Of a DNA stretch of 64,000 nucleotides, positions 10,841-19,870 are shown piece after piece; position 1 is the stretch's first letter, and the number at the start of each line of letters is the position of its first letter. The DNA is from Lepus europaeus (taxonomy: Eukaryota; Chordata; Mammalia; Lagomorpha; Leporidae): assembly GCF_033115175.1 (NCBI RefSeq), contig NC_084840.1:77205179-77269178 (forward strand), written 5' to 3'. A program made the position numbers and the translations under genes. Under the pieces are notes generated by a model that was not told the DNA's origin, ran no database searches, and saw nothing but the letters and a program-made list of their open reading frames with translations.

Positions 10841-11200
10841 TGCAGAGAGCTGCAAGATGGCGGAATAGGAAGGGAACACACTGATAATCCAGGATGAGAG
10901 AGTTTAATAAAAGTGGAGATGCTGCAGGTTCAAGGAAGAGTAGGGGAAGAAACAGCAGAGGAAACTCTTCTGGAACTAGTGATTCACAGTGGACCTGCAT
11001 GGAGAGCGTGGGAGCCCACAATTCAGGACACCAGCAGCCTAATCAACACACCAGTGCTGGAACGCGAGGTGAGCCGAAACTCAGTAGCCCGAGACACTGG
11101 TGGGCAAGCAGAAAGAGGAGACCATAGGGAACGAAGCTTGAAACTGCGTGGGGAAAAGTTCACCTGGCTAACTAGAAGAGTGAGGAAAAAAAAAAGTAAC
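10841..11200 (+). promoter_or_regulatory. L1 5'UTR (promoter region) of chimeric element 1
   Basis: The stretch starting near 'gctgcaagatggcggaatagg' matches the inverse of 60745-60390 closely and in order. AAGATGGCGG fits the YY1-type core found at L1 transcription starts in other mammals. It ends in an A-rich stretch near 11190. Confidence 0.75.
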
Positions 11201-11360
11201 CGATATGGATACGATATGCTGGGCACGCCTGCCTCCCCCACGGGTTTCACAGAGTCAGGTACTGGCCAGTCAGAACACTCAAGATGAAAAACAACGAACA
11301 GAAAACACTTAATCGTACCTCCAACTGGTCTGCGGGGAATGGGTCTGAGGGCGACCTAAT

Positions 11361-11378
11361 ATCCCAGACGAGCCCCCA
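11361..11378 (-). promoter_or_regulatory. Retroviral primer-binding site, tRNA-Pro type
   Basis: On the minus strand the 18 bases read TGGGGGCTCGTCTGGGAT, the classic gammaretroviral tRNA-Pro primer-binding site with one difference. It lies three bases beyond the end of the LTR, as expected. About 160 bases of diverged leader follow in the minus direction to about 11200, including a possible splice donor (GGAGGTACG). Confidence 0.8.
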
Positions 11379-11381
11379 AAA

Positions 11382-12246
11382 TGTTGGACCTCTCAGTTGC
11401 AGAGATGCCCACTTGCTCGGGAGGACACCCAAAGATCCAGACTCCAGACAGGCTGATGCAAAAAGCACAAGGTGTTTTTGGTTTTTTATTTTTATTTTTT
11501 GACAGGCAGAGTGGACAGTGAGAGATAGAGAGAGAGAAAGGTCTTCCTTTTGCCATTGGTTCACCCTCCAATGGCCACCGCGGTAGGCGCGCTGCGGCCG
11601 GTGCACCGCGCTGATCCGATGGCAGGAGCCAGGTGCTTATCCTGGTCTCCCATGGGGTGCAGGACCCAAGGGCTTAGGCCATCCTCCACTGCACTCCCTG
11701 GCCACAGCAGAGAGCTGGCCTGGAAGAGGGGCAACCGGGACAGGATCGGTGCCCCGAGCAGGACTGGAACCCGGTGTGCCGGCGCCGCAAGGCGGAGGAT
11801 TAGCCTAGTGAGCCATGGCGCCGGCCCAAAGCACAAGGTTTTTATTGAATGTTTGCAGAGCCCTGAGCGGCAGTTTCACACAGGTTATATAGGCAACGAA
11901 TTAGCATATTCCTAATGTGCATGCATAGGATTGGTCAGTTCAGAGGGACCATTAGCATATGGAAGGATGCTGGGGAAGAATGCTGACGGAGAGTGCTGAG
12001 GGAAAGTGCTGAGGTGTTACAGGATTGGCTGGTCGCAGTGACATCATCAGTGTGCGCCTAGAGACTCTCCGAAGGGGAGGGGCAGCTCTGCTCTGGGCGT
12101 GCCTAGAGATTCTCTGAAGGGGATTGACTTTTCCTTCCCAGAGAACGTCCTGCCCGCTAGACTCTGGGGAACATCTAACCTCTTAAGAAGCCCCTAATAT
12201 TTGCCCAGGCCTAGTTTCTTGTCCCTCCCCCCGTAAGGGTCATTCA
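11382..12246 (-). mobile_element. ERV1 (gammaretrovirus-like) LTR, antisense, split by a SINE
   Basis: The minus-strand LTR begins TGAATGACCC at 12246 and ends ...ACA at 11382. Without the SINE and its duplicated target it is about 499 bases. U3 contains a 23-base direct repeat at 12056-12078 and 12101-12123 (period 45) and an inverted-CCAAT site near 12023. A TATA box (CTATATAACC) lies at about 11883-11892 and a polyadenylation signal at 11846-11841. The primer-binding site follows. Only this LTR and its leader remain; there is no gag or pol on its side and no partner LTR. Confidence 0.78.
11474..11827 (-). repeat. C-type SINE inserted in the ERV LTR
   Basis: This is a full-length reverse-oriented SINE of the 'gacaggcagagtggacag' type with its T-rich tail at the left. 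It is bracketed by aaagcacaaggt at 11462-11473 and 11828-11839. It therefore arrived after the LTR. Confidence 0.93.
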
Positions 12247-13275
12247 CATACAGACTGAAAGTGAAAGTCTGGAAAAAGATATACCATGCCAACACAAATG
12301 AAAAAAGCTCAGGCTAAAATTTGTGTTACCTTATTTAAAATGTTATCCTAATTGTGTTACTAGACATTTTAGTTATCTTAATGAGAAAGCCCCATAGGCC
12401 TAAAGGGTTAAATACTTGTAAAATCCTAAAGGTGCTTTCAAAAATACTGTGAAGTAAGCAAGTGCCTCTTGTTGGTTGATGAGTTTATAATTTTAAACAT
12501 GGCAACTTAAAGTGTTTTGTCATCCACAGTTATATATGATGTGCTGCTCATAAAACTAAAGTGCTGTTGTTTCTGTGTTTAGCTGTCCTCCTATAGGTTT
12601 CAATGGACTTTTTCCAGCCCCCTCTATTGTATTCAGTACTTTGGGATGGCTCTGTAAACAGATGAAGCCAATAATGTGTTAACAGTACCAACTGAGAGAA
12701 AGTATGGTTAACTGAGGTTACTAAAAACAAAAAGCAATTCAAATCAATTGGCAATTTACAAAAAGAGTTTAAAGACTTTAAAAGCTATTATTAAAATTGC
12801 TATATTGGTCTATTATGTTAGGTTATATATGTGTATATATTGTATGTCCACATGGGAAAATTTTATTAAGAATTTTATTTTCATTGGCTTATAGATAAGA
12901 TTGTCCATAAATTTAAGCTGCTAAAATTAATCAAAGATACATTTTAATTCTTGTGACCTGAATCTCTGTATCATATGTTTTAAACTAGTTGGTAGAAAGA
13001 AACTAAAAACATTTTATATGTTTGTGCTTAAGTTTACTGGTTAAACAAACTACACCATGTTAGATATTTAAGAGGTGTTTCCAAATACATGATTCTTAAA
13101 ATTTATAGATGTCATTGGACCTTCTGGTAAATGTTTTCTTAAGTTGTTATCTAATGGTTGAAACTGTTTGCTAAGTTTTTATGTGATATTGCTATTGTCA
13201 GCAAGCGATCTAGGACTTGCTCCCTCATTTCTCTATTCTAAGCCCAACTTCTTCTTTCATTTCTCTATTCTCTTC

Positions 13276-13692
13276 AAGGTATGTCGGTGACCACTCGACA
13301 AACTAAGCGGAGACACAGCACTCGGTCCGCTCACCAACGTTTAATGCCTTGAACCTCAAGCCAAGGTAGGGAGCTTGGCTGCAAGAGACCGGAGGCCGCC
13401 TCCTTGAAAGGCTCTTCAACCACCGGCCCCGAACACAGCAAGAAACGAGAATATATACCCCCAGCACCACAAGCTCGAATATAGTTACACAGAATCAATA
13501 TGGCCTAACAAACAAAAGGCTACATAAAATTCAAACAACCGATAACCTCAATAACATCCTGTTATGCAGTTATAGGTCTAGAACACCTGCATGTGCCTCT
13601 GAACAACAACTACAGGAAACAGGGTCAGACAAAGGGCAGCCTCAGTTTGCTGCAACTCATGTCGGGCCTGAGCTCTAGCACCGACAAAGGTA
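13276..13692. repeat. Six-base target-site duplications around the solo LTR
   Basis: aaggta at 13276-13281 and 13687-13692 flanks the LTR. The unoccupied site is seen once in the other chimeric copy (57295-57300, complementary orientation). Confidence 0.9.
13282..13686 (-). mobile_element. Solo LTR, class II (ERVK-like)
   Basis: A 405-base element with perfect terminal inverted repeats TGTCGGTG...CACCGACA, TG/CA ends and a six-base target duplication, the pattern of betaretrovirus-like (class II) LTRs. Minus orientation is suggested by a TATA-like GGTATATATTCTCG (complement near 13449-13465) followed by a possible ATTAAA signal near 13345. No internal retroviral genes accompany it, so it is a recombined solo LTR. 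Transcription from it would run on the minus strand, against the host element. Confidence 0.85.
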
Positions 13693-14028
13693 GGAAACTA
13701 ATTCTATTATGAAGGAATCTGTAGGACGCAGATTTAATCTTTAGACCTTATAAAAGAGATGGCTAACATTTTTCTGTAATAGCATAGTCAAAATAAGAGC
13801 TTAAATTATAATCTCATAGCTAGATTTACTTCGCCATCAGCAAAGTAAACAGTAAGTAGAAAAAACCTCCCTTTCAGACCAAAGGGAAAGAAAGTTTTTA
13901 AATGAGAATATAATTTTCCTCATGGGCACTGTCTACCTTAGAAAAACTACTACAGAACATGCCTGTGACTATAGACTTGTAGTTCAGGCCACCAAAGATT
14001 AGAGCTGGGACTTGGGCACTCCCTTGAC

Positions 14029-14640
14029 TTGCATCCTCTGGTCTGCTTTAACACAAACCAGGAGGAAAAGAAAGGTAGGCATCAGAAGCAATGGGTGGCA
14101 GGCCTATTAATGGCTGACCTGTACAGTGATCTGCCCTCAAGGAGACCCAACAGGCCAGTCCACTGCAGTGGCTTTCAATGTGGTAAGCCTGGGCTTCAGC
14201 AGAAGTCAGCTTGTGAAGAGCCCTGGCAGCTCTGCCAAGAGTTGGATCACTGGAAATGGACCTGCCCTGGAGTCGAAGGATGCCCAGGTCAGAGCCACAG
14301 ATCTTACTGGCTCTAAGCTGAAAAGCCCTTTGCTCAGCCCAACTTCCAAAGTGACCACTGCAGCTGAGGGGATGGTCAAGTAGGGTCAGCAACATTGCAG
14401 GCAGAACTGTAAATTTCTTGTTAGAGATGCCCCCTGCCTTTACCTGGCCAGCTCTCCTCCCAGGCCAGCCAAGTAATGAAAGTCAACAGAGTGCCTTCCC
14501 CTAGGAGGTTCACACCTCCCTTAGGATGTACCCCATGTGAAGAGATAGATAGGTCTGGGCCTCTTAACTTACAAGGCCTAAAGCCCACCAGATTATTACC
14601 AGGCCCCTTCTGTCAGGTTCTATTTGCCTCTCAATCAGAA
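14029..14640 (+). pseudogene. Degenerate retroviral gag nucleocapsid/protease remnant
   Basis: In the frame starting at 14029 a segment resembles a two-knuckle class I nucleocapsid: FQCGKPG followed further on by CQELDHWKWTC, with some metal-binding positions lost. About 130 bases on, in another frame, the sequence reads IAGRTVNFLL, as before the catalytic aspartate of gammaretroviral proteases, but the DTGA active-site motif is not there. Frames shift and stops follow, so nothing functional is encoded. The inverse copy at 56982-56330 has the same pattern. Identification is by eye. Confidence 0.42.
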
Positions 14641-14961
14641 AACTTAATTGTAGCTTAGACAGCACCTTTCTTAGCTCCTCTAATAATGACTCTGTCCTTT
14701 GTTCTAGACCCTGTCTAGCATACTTGGGCCTCAGTCCTTTGTAATCATAACCTCTACTCTACCACCAATGGCTTTACTCCAAACCTGTGTGTACTGATGG
14801 TCCTCTTCCCCACTTAATGCTGTATAATTGTTCAAAATTTCTCTACAGACAAATCCCTCTACCTACAAAAGATGAGTGTCTTTTCTCCCAGTCTTGGCTG
14901 GAATCAGCTTTCCAGTCTGTTGGGTGTCCCCAATAAACCCGTTCCCTTAAAAAAAAAAAAA

Positions 14962-15162
14962 GAGGGAGGTGCCTTTCCTGAAGGGAGGAGAGAATTTCCA
15001 CTTTGACTATGACCTTGTCTAAATATGATCAGAGTTGGTGAACTCTGAAGGCCTCCATAGCCTTGGCAACTCATGATGGGAGCCTAGGGTGGTTACTGGC
15101 GCCATTGTAATCCATACGCTGTACTTTGGTAATTTATATTCATTAAATAAAAGTTTAAAAAA
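14962..15162 (+). mobile_element. L1 3'UTR tail of chimeric element 1
   Basis: It matches the 3'UTR of the other rabbit L1s (compare 24840-25000 and the inverse of 55660-56100), ends 'cattaaataaaag' plus A-run, and is followed directly by the right target duplication. About 300 bases are missing between two GCCAT occurrences, collapsed at 15101-15105. Confidence 0.8.
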
Positions 15163-15369
15163 ATGATGAAACTAACCCCCCTTTTTGGATCTCCTGTGTC
15201 CTGAGTTATCATCAGAAGTTCTATAATTTTTTTTTAGTTTTTATTCATAAACACACTAATCCATGGTGGCTAGTACACCAGAGGTGAATATGCCATCAAG
15301 TTATGATAATGATCCTTTTTTGGATTGTGTTTGACAGAGCATACAAAGCAAATAGAGATACTGAAAAAG

Positions 15370-17751
15370 GCTTAACTCCATTTTTTTGTACTGGGATACA
15401 GTAACACCCAGCATTCATGAATGGACAGATGAACTAGAAAAAAATCAACAAAGAAACAATAGGGATAACCTACACTGTAGATCAAATGGACATAACAGAC
15501 AGCTACAGAGTATCCCATATCATAGCTGCACAATACATATCATTTTCAACAGGACACAGAACATTCTCTAATGTAGAACATATACTAGACCATAAAACAG
15601 GTCTCAATAAATTCGTAAAAATCATAAACTGTATCTTTTTTATGTTTTATAATTTCATATTTTTAATTTAATTTTATGAAAACAGAGATATAATATCACA
15701 AAGTGAGGGATTTATGACAATTTTTACAGAATGGGGCAAGAAGGATATATTGTCTGTTGCATGGTATGATTTAATTAACAAATTTTTATAATTATTTGGG
15801 AAATGATAGCATGTGCACAGTTTTATGCTCTCTACTAACTTCACAAAAAAGATAATGCATGTAGTGTTTGTCTTTTTCAGATTGGACTATTTTATTCAAT
15901 ATAATGACCTCCAGATATGGAGGTCTGGATTTCGTTCCTTTTTATGGACTGAGCAATCTTCCAATGCTTTACCCAATCATAAACTGACAGATATACAGAT
16001 TGAGATTAATTCCAGATGGCTTTCATAGAGCTTTATGACAATTAACAAAACTGAAAATTTGCAAGAAAAAAAAATTATGAAAATAACTAATGGTTGAACA
16101 ACATGTTTCTGAATGATCATTAGTCATAGAAGAAGTCAAAAGAGACATAAAACATTGTTGTGCTTATGAAAATCAAAATTCAGCATATCAAAATGCATAG
16201 AATACAGATAACAGTGTTAAGAGGAAGGTTTTTACAATAGTAAGTGCCTCCAAAAAATGAAATGTATGAAATAAATAATCTAACAATGCATCTTAATGAC
16301 CTATAAAACAAAACAAAGCAAAACCAACATAAAGAAAAGGAAATAAATGATAACATTTAGAGAAGAGATAAAGAAAATAAAAATTGAAAAACAATTCAAA
16401 GTCTTAAGGAAATGAAGAATGGAGTTTCTGGCAAAATGAAAGAAGATTGAGAAACCACTACCAGGTCAACCAAAAAAGAGAAAAGACTCAAATCAATAAA
16501 ATTAGAAGTGAAAAAGGAAATGTTACATGCAATGCCACAGAAACTCAAATTATCATTAGAAATGTTTAGGAAAAACTATCTGCAATAAATTGGAAAACTT
16601 GGAAGAAGAAATGGATAGATTTCTGGACACATTTTTCCAAAATTCAAGCAAAAACATATCGGAAACCAAAACAGCCCAATAACCAAGACTGAGATAGAAT
16701 CAGAAACAAAAGGCCTCCCAAAGAGAAAAGCTCAGGATGAGATGGATCCACTACTGAATTCTACTAACCTTCCAAGGAAAAGCTACCATCAATACTTCTC
16801 AAAATATTCCAAACAATGAAAAGATAGTGAACCCACCCAAACTCATTCTATGAGACCAGCATTCCGTATACACCAAAATCAAGAAAATGATACAAATAAA
16901 AGAACCATAGATCAATATTACTGATGACCAGAGATGAAAATATTCTGAAAAATAAAATAGCTGCAAATAAAATCCAACAATGTATGAAAAAGATCATCCA
17001 TCCTGACCAAGAGGAGGTTATCTCTAAAATGCAGGGATGGTTCAACTTATGCAAATCAATAAATAGGATGCAGTACATAAACAAAATGAGGGATAAAAAC
17101 CACATGAATATCTCAATAGATGCCAGAAAGCATTGATAAAATACAACACCTTTCATAATAAATCCTTTTAAAATGTGGGTATAGAATGATCACCCTTCAA
17201 CACATTAAAGGGGCATAATGAAAAGCCCACATCAATATTATACCAAACAGAGAAAAGCTGAAAGCATTTACAGTAAGATCTGGAACAAGACAGGAATATC
17301 AGCTCCCATCACTTTTATTCAATAGAGCTCTGGAAGATTTAACTCTAGCCATTGTGAGAGGAAAAAAAAAAAAAACTAGGGGATACAAACTGGAAAAGAG
17401 GAAGTCAAATTATCATTTTTTGTAGATCATGTGCTTCTCTATATAGGGGAGTCAACGTGGTCTACCAAGAGACAAATGCAATTGATAAGAATATTCAGCA
17501 ATGTTGCTGGTACAAGATCAACCACAATGATCAATAGCATTTATATATAAACCAAAAACAGTCTAGTTGAGAAAGAACTTAAAAGATTAAACCATTCTCA
17601 ATAGTTATAAACTTTTTAAATACTTTGGGAAAAAATTCAACAAAGATATGAAAGACATGTGCAATGAAAATTAGAAAACATTAAAAGGAAAAAAATTGGA
17701 GACACATATACAAAATGGAAAAATCTTCTAGGTTCACAGATTGGAAGAATA
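15370..17751 (+). mobile_element. Old L1 ORF2, 5' segment (plus), split
   Basis: Highly decayed ORF2: endonuclease end at about 15400-15640 and reverse-transcriptase region at about 16900-17500, where coding similarity to the younger L1 can be read but stops abound. It is interrupted by an inverted L1 3' fragment (about 15640-16020). A younger L1 at 17761-25367 splits it, and the rest resumes at 25368. Confidence 0.75.
15640..16020 (-). mobile_element. Old inverted L1 3' fragment
   Basis: The stretch near 15870-15990 resembles the inverse ORF2 end/3'UTR sequence seen at 30000-30060 ('tctttttcagattgg...'). It lies inside the old plus-strand L1. Boundaries are approximate. Confidence 0.4.
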
Positions 17752-17760
17752 AATAATGTC

Positions 17761-18841
17761 GAGTGGATGTGACACGGAGGACCTATGGGGAGAGTAAGGT
17801 CACCCTCTGCATGGAAGCCCAGCCCCGCCGAGCCGCCGCAGGAGCCCAGCTGCAGCGGGAACCCAGCCGCCATGGGGAGCCCAGCCGCGGGAGCCCAGCC
17901 GCAGAGTTGGGAGCTCAGCCTCAGAATCCACGTGCCAGCACTGAAAGGGGAGCTCTGGAAACCAAAGTGAGGCAGGGCGCTCCACAGGCACCACTGCACC
18001 AGCCGCTGCCGCCCTTCCCCCAACCCACCCTGGGACGGACACTGAGACAAGCACGACTAAGTGAGGGAGGAAATAGAAAATGGAACAGAGTGAGTAGCAC
18101 CTCCGGAAAGAGTGCACGATTCAGGGGGACTAATTGAGGGACTAAACAATCCAGGATCCCTCCCCCAAATCAGAGCCGCAGTGGGCAGGAAGCAGCCATC
18201 TTGTTTGTTTACATTCGGGCTTAAAGGAGAGCTGCTTCCCCGCCACACTAACCTTCGGGGGCAGAGCCCCAAGATGGAGTGGAGCAACAGGACACCTTGT
18301 GCAGGGGCGGGCAGCGAGGGAGGGCAGCTCAAAGCCCTGACGCCAGTCAACTCAAGTTACCAGAAAAAAAAAAAATCTGAATAGCGCCCACGGGAAGAGA
18401 GCAGGATCCAGAGGGCGAACTGAGGAATCAAAAACACCAGGATCCTTAGGAACCGCCCAACCCACAATCAGAACTGCAGCAGGCAGAGTGCAGCCATCCT
18501 GTTTGTTTACATTCAGGCTTAAAGGAGGCTGGCCTCTGCTCCAAAGGGGGAAGCAGCAGGGGTGGAGTCCAAAGGTGGTCTGGAGCTACTTGACACTCCT
18601 CACACAGGAGGTGCAGTGAGAGAGAGTGGCTGACCAAGGAACCCCAGGCACAGACACGCAAGAGCAAACATAGGAACAAGGAAACCAGCCCACTCAAGTT
18701 ACAATAAATAAATAAATAAATAAGTAAAAAATAAACAAACAAACTCTAGAAGGCAGAGCAGCCTGCTTACACTGGATATTGGTACAGACTCACAGCAACC
18801 CATAGCAGAGGGAAATCAACCTGAAAAACCACCCAGACGGA
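17761..18841 (+). promoter_or_regulatory. L1 5'UTR with two similar modules
   Basis: GC-rich 5'UTR. A block around 18150-18360 recurs at 18445-18700: both contain 'gcagccatc(t/c)tgtttgtttacattc', then 'ggcttaaagga', and end near 'ctcaagtta'. This tandem arrangement recalls the monomers of mouse L1 promoters. Confidence 0.7.
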
Positions 18842-19828
18842 ATGCCAAAAAACAAAACAAAAACCCACAATAAGAATATAGAAGAACATATAAACTTGCC
18901 AATGGAGCAGGCTAAAACAACCATAACAGAGGCTGAAGAAGAAGAATTTGAAACCATGTTAGAAAAAGAATTCAGGAAATTAATAATCAGATTACTTAGA
19001 AATAATGAGAAACAGTGTCGAGAGCTGAACGAAAAATAAGCCCAAGGATTAGAGATCCTAAAGAAAAGCCAGAATGAAATACTGGAAATGAAAAACTCAA
19101 TTGACCATATAAAAAACACCGTGGAATCCCTTGGAAAATGAACAGATGAAATAGAGGACCGAATATCAGAATTTGAAGACAAACTTCCAGAAATAATACA
19201 GTCAGTTCAAACGCAAGAAGAAGAAATTAAAAAATTAAAAAATACGGTCGGAGACTTACAAGATTCAATCAAATGGTGTAATGTTCGGATAATAGGAGTC
19301 CCTGAAGGGGTGGAAAGAGAGAATGGATTGGAAGGTGTTTTCAATGAAATAATATCAGAAAACTTCAAACTAAGGCAGCTGGGTAACAACAGCCAAATTC
19401 ATCAGATAGCCAGGACTCCATATAGGGTAGACCAGAAGAGAAATTCACCACAACACATTGTGGCAACACTCAGCTCAGTGACACACAAAGAACAAATCCT
19501 AAAATGTGTCAGAGAAAAACGACAAATCACATTCAGAGGTAAGTTAATCCGACTCACCCCAGACTTCTCATCGCAAACACTACAGGCAAGGAGACAATGG
19601 CATGATATATTTCAAGTCTTAAAAGACAAACAATGCCAACCTAGAATACTATACCCTGCAAAGCTATCATTTATGAATGAAGGGGAAATAAAGATCTTCC
19701 AAGACAAACAGAAACTGAAAGAATTTGTATCCACGCGTCCAACCCTACAACACTTGCTCAAAGATGTGCTGCACACAGAAATACAAAAACAAGAACTTCA
19801 CTACAAAAAAAAAGCAAATGTAGAGTAA
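18842..19828 (+). pseudogene. L1 ORF1, broken by two stops
   Basis: One frame of 329 codons runs from ATG 18842 to the stop at 19826. It is interrupted by TAA at 19037-19039 and TGA at 19139-19141; there is no frameshift. The N-terminal charged region and coiled coil precede an RRM-like part (about residues 150-240, with IIGVPEG) and the C-terminal domain ([27 protein letters not shown]). ORF1p is the RNA-binding chaperone of L1 particles; this copy cannot make it whole. Confidence 0.9.
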
Positions 19829-19870
19829 CCTACAAAGTTCAAAATACATAAACAGCTCATTTCAGGAATC

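Larger units (their letters stand above)
12330..14948 (+). other. Shared non-L1 core of chimeric element 1
   Basis: About 2.2 kb once the solo LTR and its duplicated target are subtracted. It matches the inverse of about 56.17-58.25 kb nearly throughout. The first half is AT-rich and unrecognised. The second half (about 14020-14640) has degenerate gag/pro traces. It ends with AATAAA (14932-14937) and, eleven bases on, a run of 13 A (14949-14961), as in a processed transcript. It has no long open frame. Confidence 0.65.
10630..15162 (+). mobile_element. Chimeric L1/ERV retroelement, copy 1 (plus)
   Basis: In order: about 210 bases of unrecognised 5' sequence (10630-10840); L1 5'UTR (10841 to about 11200); an antisense retroviral leader and LTR (about 11200-12246, with a SINE inside); a scrap of about 80 bases of L1 ORF2 endonuclease sequence (from 12247); a non-L1 core (about 12330-14948) with a later solo LTR; an internal AATAAA and A-tract; and the L1 3'UTR (14962-15162), which is deleted by about 300 bases at a GCCAT repeat (15101). 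The flanking 12-base repeats suggest it was inserted as one piece by L1-type target-primed reverse transcription. The core recurs in opposite orientation at 56.1-58.3 kb. ORF1 and most of ORF2 are absent, so it is not autonomous. Confidence 0.65.

Noticed and set aside
12548..12754. A 68-codon frame conserved with 57819-58025
   Set aside because: The similarity reflects the shared core of the two chimeric elements. The flanking DNA is just as similar, and there are frame breaks nearby, so coding selection is not indicated.
13282..13686. DNA transposon (short perfect inverted ends)
   Set aside because: TG/CA ends, a six-base target duplication, a TATA-like box and a polyadenylation-like signal fit a solo LTR better.
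17637..18384. GC-rich open frames of 90-137 codons
   Set aside because: They fall in the L1 5'UTR, overlap each other on both strands and have no recognisable domain.
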